This document shows positions 47,056 to 56,813 of a stretch of DNA of 64,000 nt, piece by piece. The stretch is taken from positions 3,472,001 through 3,536,000 of the forward strand of contig NZ_NRGW01000001.1 in assembly GCF_002332255.1 (NCBI RefSeq), in the 5' to 3' direction. The stretch is from Halomonas sp. JB37. Its GTDB lineage: Bacteria > Pseudomonadota > Gammaproteobacteria > Pseudomonadales > Halomonadaceae. The position numbers were made by a program, and so were the translations under genes. The notes under the pieces were generated by a model. That model did no database searches, was not told the origin of the DNA, and was given only the letters and a program-made list of their open reading frames with translations. Each line of letters opens with the position of its first letter. Within the stretch, counting starts at the first letter, position 1.

Positions 47056-50000
47056 ATCAACCAGCGCGGCCGCCTCTTCAATACCTACCGAGACGAGTCT
47101 CGATACGCCGGGCTCTTGCATGGTCACCCCCATCAAGCGCTCGGCGGCTTCCATGGCAATTTTATTGTGGGTGATGTAAATAAACTGAACGTTCTCAGAC
47201 ATCTCTTTCACCAGCTTGGCGTAACGTCCAACGTTAGCGTCATCCAGCGGCGCATCCACTTCATCTAGCATACAAAAAGGCGCAGGATTAAGCTGAAAGA
47301 TTGCAAACACCAGCGACAATGCCGTCAGCGCTTTTTCTCCGCCTGAGAGTAGATGAATGGTGCTGTTCTTCTTGCCCGGCGGGCGTGCCATGATCGCCAC
47401 CCCCGTTTCCAACAAATCATCGCCCGTCAGCGTTAACCATGCTGCACCGCCGCCAAACACGCGCGGAAACAAAACTTGCAGCCCGGCATTCACCTGATCA
47501 AAGGTCTCCCGAAAGCGTATGCGCGTTTCTTGATCAATACGCTTAATCGCTCTTTCTAGCGTTTCCAGCGCTTCAGTCAACTCAGCGTGCTGCGCCTCTA
47601 AATAATTACGTCGCTCAGCCTGCTGATCGTACTCTTCAATAGCGGCAAGGTTGATTGCCCCTAAGCGGCGTATCTTATCGGTGGTACTTTCCAGACGCTC
47701 TTGCCAACTCGTTTCAGTGGCCTCCTGTGGCAGCTGTTCGGCAAGCGTTTCGGCGTTATGGCCTAATTCTGCCAACTGCTCATCCTGAGTGGCGGCTTTC
47801 AAGGCCAGCGCCTGCACATCCATGCGCCGCTGCTGAAGCTGCTCGCGACTCTGCTCCAGATTGCGCTCATGTTGCTGACGGGCAAGCTCATCATTGCGCA
47901 GCTGTTCTGCCAGCGCTTGAGCCTGCTGGCGAGTTGCATTTAAGCGCCCTTCCTGCTGCTCACGCTGATGCAGCAGCTCTTCAAGCTCTTCGCCTGCCAG
48001 CTCATCGGGCTCAACCAGCATTTCACGAGACTCTTCCAACTCGGCAATGCGCAGCGATAGACGTTCTTCAGAGTCGCTGGAACGCGACTGCTGCGAGCGC
48101 AGGCTAGCGCGCTCGGCATTCAAGCGTTCGCGCTCAAGCGCCAGCGCCTGCTGCTGCGCTTTAAGCGGCGAATGCTGCTGAGTCAGCTGGTCACGCTGTT
48201 TGCGCAAAAAGCGGCGCTTCTCCGAGGCCTGCTCGCGTCCTTCTGCGGTGCTTTCCAACTGCGCCATCGCCTCGTCCCAGCGTGCGCGCTGCTCATCTAA
48301 GGTAAGTACTAACTCCGCCTCATCCTCTTGCAGCTGGGCAAGCTCTTCATCCAGCTCCGTCGCGCGGCCGGCTAAATGCTCAAGGCGCTGAGCGAGGCTG
48401 CGCTCTTTTACCGCTAGCTGCTGTAGGCTCGCGGCGTGGTTGCGTTCTTGCTCAGCCTGCTGATCGCGGGCTTGATCTAGCGCCTCAATAGTCTCACTGA
48501 CGGCTTCACACTGCTCTTCGGCCAGCGCTAGCGCTTCTTCTTCGCTCTCACGACGCTCATTGAGCTCAGCGTAGCGTCGACGGATAAGCAGCAACCCATC
48601 AATACCCTCGCCGTTGGCCTGTTGATGCAGCCAGCCACGGCCTAGCCAAACGCCGTCGCGGCTCACCACGCTTTCGCCGGGTGCTAGGTGCGCGACCTGC
48701 TGCTGCGCCTCGGCAGCCGTTTCCGTGTAGTGAATACTTGCTAACCATTCACTCAGCGCCCCCGCGCCTTTCACTAGGCTATCCAGCCGCTGGCCCGCGG
48801 CTGATGGTGCTGGCGACGCTTGATCAATCAAACACCAGTCGGTAGCCAGCGCATTAGGCAAGGCGGCGAGCTGATGGCTAGCAACCAGGCGAGCATTAAG
48901 CCACGGCGCTAGAAGCCAAGAAGTAAGCGCTTCCCAACCGGGTGTCACTTGAAGTACCTCGCCCAGCTGAGGCGCCTGTTCGAGACCCAGCGCTTCCAGG
49001 CGAGCCCCAATCTCAGGGTCATGGTCCGCCAGGGCCGCATCCATCAGCGCTTGAAGGGAGGCAAGCTCTCCCTGCTGCTGGCTTAACGCGGCACGCTGTT
49101 GATCCCGTGATTGGGAGGCCTGCTGATACGCTGCTTTAGCATCGCTGTAGCGCTGCTGCCACTGGTCGCGCCCGACGTGAAAGTTGTCGGCCTGCTGCTG
49201 AGCATCCGCTAGCTGCGTGTGGCACAAAGCGTGCTCATCGCGCAGCTCGGTGAGATCAGCCACCTCGCTACGCTGCTGACGGCGGCGCTGGTTTTCAGCC
49301 TGCAAACGCTGGATCCGTTGCTCAAGATCCCGCAGTTGATCCTGGCTTCGCTCAGCATCGCGGCTGGCATCGCGCCAGCGCGTTTCAGCGTCGGCCCACT
49401 GCTGCTCGACCGCTTCCAGCGCTGGAGAGGCATCGGCCAGCGATTGCTCCAGGCGCTCAAGCTGCTCTTCCAATGCGTCGTGTTCAGGCTGCAAATCGTC
49501 AAAGCGTTCATCAATCGCGGCTAAGCGAATCTGATCACCTTCGCTAACGCGCCGCTGCTCGTCTAACTCACCGCGGGCGGTGGCGATATCGCTGGCCAGC
49601 TGCGCTTCACGGCTGCGGCGGTGGGCCTGGTCTTGCTCCAGCCGAGCAATGCGCGTGGTAGTTTCAAAGAACTGCTGCTGATGACGATCGAGTACCTCAG
49701 ATAGCTCGTCATGTTGCTCGCGGGCTTGTTCCAGCCGTGTTTCGCATTGGCGAACGCCAAAGACATCTTTTTCAACGGCGATTTCCAGCTCGCGAACGCG
49801 ATTTTCTTGATGTGACTGTTCGACGCGCAGAGTTCGGCCGCGTAATAGCGCAAGCTCACCTTTGAGACGATACTCCAGCTGTTTCAACTCTTGATAACGC
49901 TTGGCGGCTTCAGCCTGGCGCTTAAGCCGATCTAACTGTTTATCCAGCTCTTCGCGAATATCGTTAAGACGTTCCAAATTCTCCTGGGTCCGCCGCATGC

Positions 50001-50547
50001 GGTTTTCGGTTTCCCGGCGGCGCTCTTTGTACTTGGAGATGCCCGCGGCTTCTTCTAGCGTCGAACGTAGATCATCGGGGCGAGCTTCAATCAGGCGCGA
50101 AATCATGCCCTGGCCGATAATCGCATAGGAGCGCGGCCCCAGGCCGGTGCCCATAAACAGGTCGGCGATATCCCGACGCCGGCACTTTTGGCCGTTGAAG
50201 AAATAGTTGGACTGACCATCGCGGGTTACGAGTCGTCTAACGACAATTTCAGCATACTGGGCATAGATACCGCCCATGCCGCCGTCGCGATTATCAAATT
50301 TGAGCTCGATGGATGCTTGGCTGATAGGTTTACGGCCGGTCGAGCCGTTAAAAATGACGTCGGCCATGGATTCGCCGCGCAGCGTTTTCGCCGAAGATTC
50401 GCCCATCACCCAGCGCACGGCGTCAATAATATTGGATTTTCCACAGCCGTTGGGCCCTACGATGGCGGTCATATTGCCATCAAAAGGCACCGTCACAGGG
50501 TCGACAAAGGACTTAAAGCCGACTAAGCGTATGGAGGTTAAGCGCAT
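47053..50547 (-). CDS. smc: Chromosome segregation protein SMC
   Basis: A 1164-residue SMC ATPase that organises and segregates the chromosome with ScpAB. N-terminal Walker A GPNGCGKSN (32-40) in VAIVGPNGCGKSNIIDA-like context, then RGESMADVIFNGS; long coiled-coil arms rich in Gln/Glu/Leu; a hinge near residues 500-640 (LGEVLQVTPGWEALTSWLLA); and the C-terminal head with signature HLLSGGEKALTALSLVFAI and Walker B FCMLDEVDAPLDDANV. It is 48 bases downstream of ccmI on the same strand, so it may be partly co-transcribed with ccm. Confidence 0.96.
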   Translation of the reverse strand: MRLTSIRLVGFKSFVDPVTVPFDGNMTAIVGPNGCGKSNIIDAVRWVMGESSAKTLRGESMADVIFNGSTGRKPISQASIELKFDNRDGGMGGIYAQYAEIVVRRLVTRDGQSNYFFNGQKCRRRDIADLFMGTGLGPRSYAIIGQGMISRLIEARPDDLRSTLEEAAGISKYKERRRETENRMRRTQENLERLNDIREELDKQLDRLKRQAEAAKRYQELKQLEYRLKGELALLRGRTLRVEQSHQENRVRELEIAVEKDVFGVRQCETRLEQAREQHDELSEVLDRHQQQFFETTTRIARLEQDQAHRRSREAQLASDIATARGELDEQRRVSEGDQIRLAAIDERFDDLQPEHDALEEQLERLEQSLADASPALEAVEQQWADAETRWRDASRDAERSQDQLRDLEQRIQRLQAENQRRRQQRSEVADLTELRDEHALCHTQLADAQQQADNFHVGRDQWQQRYSDAKAAYQQASQSRDQQRAALSQQQGELASLQALMDAALADHDPEIGARLEALGLEQAPQLGEVLQVTPGWEALTSWLLAPWLNARLVASHQLAALPNALATDWCLIDQASPAPSAAGQRLDSLVKGAGALSEWLASIHYTETAAEAQQQVAHLAPGESVVSRDGVWLGRGWLHQQANGEGIDGLLLIRRRYAELNERRESEEEALALAEEQCEAVSETIEALDQARDQQAEQERNHAASLQQLAVKERSLAQRLEHLAGRATELDEELAQLQEDEAELVLTLDEQRARWDEAMAQLESTAEGREQASEKRRFLRKQRDQLTQQHSPLKAQQQALALERERLNAERASLRSQQSRSSDSEERLSLRIAELEESREMLVEPDELAGEELEELLHQREQQEGRLNATRQQAQALAEQLRNDELARQQHERNLEQSREQLQQRRMDVQALALKAATQDEQLAELGHNAETLAEQLPQEATETSWQERLESTTDKIRRLGAINLAAIEEYDQQAERRNYLEAQHAELTEALETLERAIKRIDQETRIRFRETFDQVNAGLQVLFPRVFGGGAAWLTLTGDDLLETGVAIMARPPGKKNSTIHLLSGGEKALTALSLVFAIFQLNPAPFCMLDEVDAPLDDANVGRYAKLVKEMSENVQFIYITHNKIAMEAAERLMGVTMQEPGVSRLVSVGIEEAAALVD

Positions 50548-50595
50548 AGCAAGGCCACGCCTTGGTTATTCAAAACAGAGCTGCTCAACAAACGG

Positions 50596-51513
50596 CTATT
50601 TAAGTGCATGGCTGTTCACTACTTCGTCGACGTTTTCTTCAGGCCCTTCGGAAGCCGCACTCATGCGCTCTTGGGCGATGCGAATAGCCTCTCGCAGCGA
50701 GGCGGCGGTATCCGTATCGGCACTATTAGCGACCGCGCGGCGCCAGCGGTCAGTCGCTTGTTCGTAATCGCCATTATCAAAGGCGTGCAGACCCAACATC
50801 CCTAGCACGGTGGGCTCATTCGGGTCTTTGGCCAGCGTTTCATCGACCAGCGCCTGTACCTCATCGGTAAGCTCTCGCCCGGCCATAAAAAAACGAATCT
50901 GTGCGAGCTGAGCCAGCAGCGGCGGAAGACGCCCTTCAATCTCAATCAGGCGCTCCAAGGCACCAACGGCCTGAGGCATCTGCCCCGTTTCGCGATAAAG
51001 CGGAAACAGCGTGCCCCACACATTGGGATTGTTCGGCTGGCGTTCCGCCTGCAATTGCATACGCTCAATATACATATCAAGCGACCCTTCCGGGTCTTGC
51101 TGCACGGCTTGCCGCACCGCCAGAAGTATTAGATCGCCTTCAGCGCCCTTTTGCTGATACCACACCACGCTAACCGCCACCACCGCTACCATTATCAGCG
51201 GCACCGCTAAACGCCCGGCGTGGGCAGGTTTAAGCGGGCGCTGCTCGCGCACGGCAGTGTCTTCCAGCAGGCTACGCTCTAGCTCCAAACGGTCTTCTTC
51301 AAAGCGTTCGACATCAATGTCGCCACGCTCATGTGCAGCTTCTAGCGAGGCAAGACGACGCTTGAAAATAGCGACATTCTGTTCGTCGGAGACGTCGTTG
51401 GCTTCAAACTGGCGCTGCTGCTCATGCAGTGCACGCGCATTCCTGAGCGGCGATACTAACAGCCATAGCGCAGGTAGCAATAAAACGGCAATCGCAATCC
51501 AAAGCAGCGTCAT
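50596..51513 (-). CDS. ccmI: Cytochrome c biogenesis protein CcmI
   Basis: A 305-residue apocytochrome c chaperone. Two membrane segments (residues about 3-22, LWIAIAVLLLPALWLLVSPL, and about 98-115, LAVPLIMVAVVAVSVVWY) flank a cytoplasmic helical loop; the periplasmic C-terminal half has TPR-like repeats (ERQPNNPNVWGTLFPLYRET, KDPNEPTVLGMLGLHAFDNG). It presents apocytochrome c to CcmFH. Its start overlaps the ccmH stop (ATGA, 51510-51513). Last ccm gene of the operon. Confidence 0.9.
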   Translation of the reverse strand: MTLLWIAIAVLLLPALWLLVSPLRNARALHEQQRQFEANDVSDEQNVAIFKRRLASLEAAHERGDIDVERFEEDRLELERSLLEDTAVREQRPLKPAHAGRLAVPLIMVAVVAVSVVWYQQKGAEGDLILLAVRQAVQQDPEGSLDMYIERMQLQAERQPNNPNVWGTLFPLYRETGQMPQAVGALERLIEIEGRLPPLLAQLAQIRFFMAGRELTDEVQALVDETLAKDPNEPTVLGMLGLHAFDNGDYEQATDRWRRAVANSADTDTAASLREAIRIAQERMSAASEGPEENVDEVVNSHALK

Positions 51514-51980
51514 GAAGGCCTCTTACGGTTAATCAGCGCTTCAACACGCTGGCGCTCTTCCGCACTTAGCGCTTTGGAAGAGGCATTACGGCGGGCGCGG
51601 ATCATCAGTAAAACCACCAGCGCTCCCAGCATTACCAGCGCAATGGGCAACCCCCAAAGCAGATACGTGCGGTTCTCTAAGCGCGGATTGTACAGAATAT
51701 ACTCACCAAACCGCTGCACCATATAATCAACAATTTCGATATCCGACCGGCCTTCTTGCAGCAGCTGGTAAACGCGATCGCGCATGTCTGCGGCAATCGG
51801 CGCGTTAGAGTCACCGATGGCCTGGTTTTCACACAGCGGGCAGCGCATGGCGGCGGTTAAATCGTGATAACGCGCCTGCATCACCGGGTCATCAAATTGA
51901 CGCAGCTCAATTCCACCCGCCGCCGCACTAGAGGCGACGATCATTATCAGCATTGCTGCAACGGCACGCATTAACGCCAT
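51510..51980 (-). CDS. ccmH: Cytochrome c biogenesis protein CcmH
   Basis: A 156-residue CcmH/CycL thiol reductase. Signal segment at residues 1-22, then the redox motif RCPLC (Cys47, Cys50) in the family block RCPLCENQAIGDSNAPIAAD, RDRVYQLLQEGRSDIEIVDY and MVQRFGEYILYNP; a single membrane helix near 105-125 and a short basic tail. It reduces the heme-binding cysteines of apocytochrome c together with CcmG. Overlaps ccmG by 10 bases and ccmI by 4. Confidence 0.95.
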   Translation of the reverse strand: MALMRAVAAMLIMIVASSAAAGGIELRQFDDPVMQARYHDLTAAMRCPLCENQAIGDSNAPIAADMRDRVYQLLQEGRSDIEIVDYMVQRFGEYILYNPRLENRTYLLWGLPIALVMLGALVVLLMIRARRNASSKALSAEERQRVEALINRKRPS

Positions 51981-52498
51981 TTTTCCACCTCCGGAAGAAT
52001 CCGCTCGCGCACGTCATCCGGTGATATATAGCCTTTGTGGTGATAGCGAATCACACCGTTGGCATCGACAATAAACGTTTCCGGCGCACCGTAAACGCCA
52101 AGATCAAAGCCTAGCTCGCCCTGGGGATCAAAAATATTGGCCTCAAACGGGTCGCCAAATTCGTTGAGAAACGCTAAGCCCTTCTCGCGGATATCACGAT
52201 AGTTGACGCCCATCATACGAACATCGTGATCCGCCAACTCTAAAAGCTGCGGCATCTCTTGCTTGCACGCGGGGCACCACTCGCCCCAGACGTTCACCAA
52301 CGTCACCTCGCCTTCCAGCAGCGTTTGGTCAACGCGCTGATGTTCATCGCGCAGCGTGACTGCCTCAAAGCTTGGGAACGGCCGCTCCATGAGCGCTGAA
52401 TCGCGCTGCGAAGGGTCCAGCGACAAACCTTTGTAAAAGAACAGGGCTAAGCCTAAAAAACACAGCGGCAGCAGTAATAGCAGTAACCGTCGTTTCAT
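51971..52498 (-). CDS. ccmG: Thiol:disulfide interchange protein DsbE/CcmG
   Basis: A 175-residue membrane-anchored periplasmic thioredoxin. N-terminal anchor (residues about 4-22, Leu-rich), then the thioredoxin fold with WCPAC (Cys75, Cys78) in VNVWGEWCPACKQEMPQL; GVYGAPETFIVD carries the cis-Pro. It keeps CcmH or apocytochrome c cysteines reduced. Start overlaps the ccmF stop by 4 bases. Confidence 0.95.
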   Translation of the reverse strand: MKRRLLLLLLPLCFLGLALFFYKGLSLDPSQRDSALMERPFPSFEAVTLRDEHQRVDQTLLEGEVTLVNVWGEWCPACKQEMPQLLELADHDVRMMGVNYRDIREKGLAFLNEFGDPFEANIFDPQGELGFDLGVYGAPETFIVDANGVIRYHHKGYISPDDVRERILPEVEKWR

Positions 52499-54504
52499 AG
52501 TGTGACCTTCTGCGCAGCATAGCGCTGGGCGGTCGAAGCGGGTATATCACGCGCTATGGCGACACGGCGATAGCGCTTATCGAGCACTGCAAGCACTCCG
52601 CCAAAGGCCATCAATAAGGCGCCCAGCCAGAGCCAGCGCACAAACGGCTTGTACTGAACACGCACTGCCCAGCTACCGTCGCCCAGGTCTTCGCCCATTG
52701 CCACGTATAGGTCGCGAAATAGCCCCGGCCGCAGGGCGACCTGGGTCATCGGCATACCCGTCGCTAGATAAAGACGCTTTTCAGGGCGCATAGTGAAGCG
52801 GCGCCCTGACTCGCCGCGCTGCACCTGAATTATCGCAGTATCGGCCAAAAAGTTAGCACCGCGACGCTCGGTCAGTTCGCTCATGGTGAACTGATAGCCC
52901 GCTACTTCTACCGTGGTGCCTGGCGACATGCGCACGTTGCGTTCAATGTTGTAGTTAGAAACAACGGTCACACCAACAATGGTGACAGCTACGCCCACGT
53001 GGCCCAGCACCATGCCCCAGTAGGACAGTGAAAGCTTGCGTAGCCCCGCAGAAAACGAGCGGGCATGACGGGTTTTATCAACAATATCGCGCAGTATCGG
53101 CAGCACAACCCACAGCGCAGAGACAATGCCTAGAGAGACCAAAAGATTCCACTCGCCGCGATATAGCAGCGGCATTACTGCCCCAATGATCAGCGCCGCA
53201 GCGCCCGCCCACCAAAGCTTATGGATAAGGTCTTTAGCCGCCATACCTTTCCAACGGGCGGCCGAGCCAAGGCCCATAAACACACACATCATCACGGTTA
53301 ATGGCACAAACAGCGCGTTAAAGTAAGGCGGCCCCACGCTGATTTTTCCAAGGTTGAGAGAATCTAGAATCAACGGGTAAACGGTGCCGAGTAAAACAGT
53401 CACGGTCATAATGACGAGAAACACGTTATTGATCAGCAGCAGCGCATCTCGGGAGAGCCAGTTGAAGCCGATGCTATGGCTCACACGCGGTGCGCGCAGA
53501 GCGAACAGCAGCAGTGACAGCGTTACCGTAATGGCTAACAGAATCAAAATAAAGAGCCCACGGTCGGGGTCGTTGGCGAAAGCGTGCACGGAGGTTAATA
53601 CGCCGGAGCGCACTAGAAAAGTCCCCATCAGCGACAGCGAAAAGGTCGCAATCGCCAGCAGCACAGTCCAGCTTTTAAAGGAGCCGCGTTTCTCGGTCAC
53701 CGCCAGCGAATGGACCAGCGCGGTACCGGTTAGCCAAGGCAGCAGTGAGGCATTTTCAACGGGGTCCCAAAACCACCAGCCACCCCAACCAAGCTCGTAA
53801 TAAGCCCACCAGCTGCCCAGCGCGATTCCTACGGTCAAAAATGCCCACGCTACATTGGTCCAAGGCCGCGCCCAGCGAGCCCAGGCCGCATCTAGTCGAC
53901 CGCCCAGCAGCGCCGCGATGGCAAAGGCGAACACCACAGAAAAGCCCACATAGCCCATATAAAGCATTGGCGGATGAACGATAAGCCCAATGTCCTGCAG
54001 CAGCGGATTCAGATCAGCGCCATCGGGCGGCATATTGGGCAGCAATCGTTCGAAGGGATTAGAGGTGATCAGAATAAACAATAAAAACCCACCGCAAACC
54101 ATGCCCATTACGCCCATCACTCGGGCGACCATATCCCGCGGCAGGCTACCGGTGAACCTACTCGCAGCAAACCCCCAGCCTGCCAGCATCAAGCTCCACA
54201 TCAGCACCGAGCCCTCATGATTGCCCCATACCGCACTGAATTTGTAATACCAGGGCAGCAGCGAGTTGGCGTTATTGGCCACGTTCGCCACGCTAAAATC
54301 GTCGAGCATATAGCTTGCGGTTAAACAGCCGTAGGCAATGGCGACAAACAAAAACTGCCCCGCCGCCATCGATTGGCCGTAGGCCATCCATAGAGGCCGC
54401 CGCGTCGCCGCGCCGGCAAGCGGCATCACTGCCTGCACCACCGCCATGAGCAGCGCAATAATCAGCGCAAAGTGGCCAATTTCAGGAATCATTGTGATGA
54501 ACAT
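52495..54504 (-). CDS. ccmF: Cytochrome c heme lyase subunit CcmF
   Basis: A 669-residue polytopic membrane protein, the core of the heme ligase that attaches heme to apocytochrome c. The WWD motif is visible in the periplasmic loop (WAYYELGWGGWWFWDPVENA), flanked by conserved histidine regions (VWGNHEGS, LVHSLAVTEKRG), and HPPMLYMGYVGFSV appears in the core. About 14-15 membrane segments. ATG 54504 (MFITMIPEIGHFAL) is preferred; a frame to 54537 adds 11 residues with no match, and MIPEIG at 54492 is a further possibility. The gene is 51 bases after ccmE and overlaps ccmG. Confidence 0.95.
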   Translation of the reverse strand: MFITMIPEIGHFALIIALLMAVVQAVMPLAGAATRRPLWMAYGQSMAAGQFLFVAIAYGCLTASYMLDDFSVANVANNANSLLPWYYKFSAVWGNHEGSVLMWSLMLAGWGFAASRFTGSLPRDMVARVMGVMGMVCGGFLLFILITSNPFERLLPNMPPDGADLNPLLQDIGLIVHPPMLYMGYVGFSVVFAFAIAALLGGRLDAAWARWARPWTNVAWAFLTVGIALGSWWAYYELGWGGWWFWDPVENASLLPWLTGTALVHSLAVTEKRGSFKSWTVLLAIATFSLSLMGTFLVRSGVLTSVHAFANDPDRGLFILILLAITVTLSLLLFALRAPRVSHSIGFNWLSRDALLLINNVFLVIMTVTVLLGTVYPLILDSLNLGKISVGPPYFNALFVPLTVMMCVFMGLGSAARWKGMAAKDLIHKLWWAGAAALIIGAVMPLLYRGEWNLLVSLGIVSALWVVLPILRDIVDKTRHARSFSAGLRKLSLSYWGMVLGHVGVAVTIVGVTVVSNYNIERNVRMSPGTTVEVAGYQFTMSELTERRGANFLADTAIIQVQRGESGRRFTMRPEKRLYLATGMPMTQVALRPGLFRDLYVAMGEDLGDGSWAVRVQYKPFVRWLWLGALLMAFGGVLAVLDKRYRRVAIARDIPASTAQRYAAQKVTL

Positions 54505-54555
54505 GTGCACTCCGAATTGGCACTGGCTGGTTGGCAAGCAGGCGCAATCGCACCA

Positions 54556-55020
54556 TTACTTGTCGGCGGCACTGGTCTGATAGTCGGCAGGCGAATAACC
54601 CGCCTCTTTCAACGCCTGGGCCACTTCCGGCGGCATGTAATTTTCATCATGGCGAGCGAGGACTTTATCGGCGTACAAATGGCCGTCGGCCTGAAGCTCA
54701 CCCACCACTACCACGCCTTGGCCTTCACGAAAAAGGTCGGGCAAAATTCCGCTGTAAACGACCTGAAGATCATCGACATAGTCCGTAACGGTAAATTCGA
54801 CGTCCAGGCTGTCAGGATCGCGGGCCACCGAACCTTCTTTGACCATCCCACCGGCACGAATTTGTCGCGCCATGGGGGCATCACCCTGGGCGATCTGTAC
54901 CGGACTAAAAAACAGATTAATATTAGCGCGCAGCGCGTAAAGCGTTAGCCCCACGGCGATCGCCGCCAGCGACACCAAGCCTAGGATAACCCACAGCTTC
55001 TGTTTTCGTTTAGGCGTCAT
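54556..55020 (-). CDS. ccmE: Heme chaperone CcmE
   Basis: A 154-residue periplasmic heme carrier with an N-terminal membrane anchor (residues about 8-28) after a basic MTPKRKQK start. The OB-fold body leads to the heme-attachment motif HDENY (His124) in VLARHDENYMPPEVAQAL, where heme binds covalently before delivery to CcmF. Starts within ccmD by 11 bases. Confidence 0.96.
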   Translation of the reverse strand: MTPKRKQKLWVILGLVSLAAIAVGLTLYALRANINLFFSPVQIAQGDAPMARQIRAGGMVKEGSVARDPDSLDVEFTVTDYVDDLQVVYSGILPDLFREGQGVVVVGELQADGHLYADKVLARHDENYMPPEVAQALKEAGYSPADYQTSAADK

Positions 55021-55198
55021 GACGTACTCCTTTCGAGCGCCTGGCGCGCCGTCTCAAGACCCTAAGCAATTGACGCTGTTCAAGGCGCGCATGCCAAGCG
55101 CTGGCGAGCAGCAGCAGCGCCGTGACACCCCAAGCAGACCAAACGTAAGGTGCATGGCCACCCATGGCGAGAAAGTCAGAAAAGGAAGTAAATGCCAT
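55010..55198 (-). CDS. ccmD: Heme exporter protein CcmD
   Basis: A 62-residue small membrane protein: one hydrophobic helix (residues about 16-35, YVWSAWGVTALLLLASAWH) after the family-typical FLAMGGHAPYVW, then a strongly basic cytoplasmic tail (LRRRARRSKG). It stabilises CcmE in the CcmABCD complex and helps release holo-CcmE. Its ATG shares one base with the ccmC stop (TAATG) and its end overlaps ccmE by 11 bases. Confidence 0.92.
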   Translation of the reverse strand: MAFTSFSDFLAMGGHAPYVWSAWGVTALLLLASAWHARLEQRQLLRVLRRRARRSKGVRHDA

Positions 55199-55965
55199 TA
55201 GCGCGCCTTCTTCGTTGCAGTGCTCAACATCGGGTCTGTCAGCAACTCTTGCACCCAGCGTTTACTGGCTTCTCGCCGTAGAATCTCGCTACGCGTGCGC
55301 ATTAGCGTTATCGCAATAAAGAAGCAGTAAAAACCCAACAGCATAATGACCAACGGCAGCCACATTTGTGTAGGCATGGTCGGGCGCGAGGTTAACGTAA
55401 ATGAAGCCGTCTGGTGCAGGGTATACCACCAATCAACCGAATACTTAATGATGGGAATATTGATGACACCCACCATCGTCAGCACCGAGGCTGCACGGGA
55501 CCCGCTGTCGCGCCGGGTAAACGCGCTGCGTAAGGCGATGACCCCGATATACAGAAACAGCAAAATCAGCATAGAGGTGAGCCGCGCATCCCACATCCAC
55601 CAGGTACCCCAGGTAGGCACGCCCCACACAGCACCGGAAAACAGCGCCACAAAGGTCATCACCGCCCCGAACGGCGCCATCACTGTCGCCGCCATGTCGG
55701 CCACTTTAATTTTCCAAACCATAAACACCAGGCCCGACACGGCCATAGCGATAAAAATAGATTGGGCTAAAAAAGCAGCCGGCACGTGTACATAAATAAT
55801 CCGAAAGCTGTTGCCCTGCTGATAATCCGCAGGCGCAAATGCCAGCCCCCATAGTGAACCAACGACCAACAGCAGCACCGCTGCAGCCCAAAACCACGGC
55901 TGCATCTTGGCACTCATGCCATAGAACCACCGAGGTGATCCCAGCTTATGTATAAAGGCCCACAT
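55198..55965 (-). CDS. ccmC: Heme transporter/ligase CcmC
   Basis: A 255-residue heme-handling membrane protein with six hydrophobic segments. The WWD-type motif is visible ([20 protein letters not shown]), with conserved histidines in [13 protein letters not shown] and [13 protein letters not shown]. It loads heme onto CcmE. ATG 55965 ([15 protein letters not shown]) is used; a TTG at 55983 overlapping ccmB would add six residues. It starts 14 bases after ccmB. Confidence 0.95.
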   Translation of the reverse strand: MWAFIHKLGSPRWFYGMSAKMQPWFWAAAVLLLVVGSLWGLAFAPADYQQGNSFRIIYVHVPAAFLAQSIFIAMAVSGLVFMVWKIKVADMAATVMAPFGAVMTFVALFSGAVWGVPTWGTWWMWDARLTSMLILLFLYIGVIALRSAFTRRDSGSRAASVLTMVGVINIPIIKYSVDWWYTLHQTASFTLTSRPTMPTQMWLPLVIMLLGFYCFFIAITLMRTRSEILRREASKRWVQELLTDPMLSTATKKAR

Positions 55966-55979
55966 AGCGTGTTCTATCC

Positions 55980-56648
55980 TCAACCGTTAATACTAATGCG
56001 CAGTGATGCGGCAATCGCCCACGGCGCCAGCATAAGCGAGGCGGCAAGCAGCGCGCCCAAAATAGCTAAATGTGCGGCAACACCGCTACCGACAATAGCC
56101 GCCTGCACCGCGCCCACCCCAAAAATCAATACCGGGATCGTCAGCGGCAGCACCAGCAGCGAGAGCAGCACGCCGCCGCGCGCCAGGCCGACGGTTAACG
56201 CGGCGCCAATCGCGCCAATCAAACTCAGGCTGGCCGACCCCAGCGCAAGCGACAGCGCTAGCACGGCGTAGCTGCCGGTGGGCAACGACAGCATAACGCC
56301 TAATAGCGGCGCTATCAGCGCTAAGGGCAAGCCAGTTAGCAGCCAGTGAACGGCCACTTTTGCTAGGCTTAGCGCGGCCAACGAGTGCGGGGCCAGCAAC
56401 AGCTGCTCAAGACTACCGTCGTCATAGTCGCTGCGAAACAGGCTATCGAGTGACAGCAGCGCGGCTAATAGCGCCGCCACCCAGAGCAAGCCCGGTGCAA
56501 TAATTGCCAACAGCGCAGGGTCGGGCGAAATAGCCATTGGAAACAAGGTAATCACGAGCGCAAAGAACACTAAAGGATTAAGAATTTCACCGCGACGGCG
56601 AAGCAATAGCGTTAAATCACGCAGCAGCGTGGCTTTTACCGCGATCAT
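55980..56648 (-). CDS. ccmB: Heme exporter permease CcmB
   Basis: A 222-residue six-helix ABC permease subunit partnering Ccm[21 protein letters not shown] at the N-terminus, [20 protein letters not shown], and several hydrophobic stretches ending in [19 protein letters not shown] 56648 gives the standard family start and length. The frame stays open for 51 further codons upstream to a TTG at 56801, encoding a Ser-rich sequence unlike CcmB; I treat that as untranslated spacer. The gap to ccmA (165 bases) is the only sizeable one inside this otherwise tightly overlapped operon. Confidence 0.93.
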   Translation of the reverse strand: MIAVKATLLRDLTLLLRRRGEILNPLVFFALVITLFPMAISPDPALLAIIAPGLLWVAALLAALLSLDSLFRSDYDDGSLEQLLLAPHSLAALSLAKVAVHWLLTGLPLALIAPLLGVMLSLPTGSYAVLALSLALGSASLSLIGAIGAALTVGLARGGVLLSLLVLPLTIPVLIFGVGAVQAAIVGSGVAAHLAILGALLAASLMLAPWAIAASLRISING

Positions 56649-56813
56649 TAGCCCGCCCTTATGGTCGAGCAATGGCGCTACTGGGCCGATCGCCGAACTA
56701 TCCAAACAGCCAAGCGCTGAAGGCTGTGAAGCGCTGCTGGAAGCGTAGCTCAGCGGGCGGCTTGAAGGACTTTCTGAAGAGCCATTGGACGTGCTATGCA
56801 ACGCGGTCTCCTT

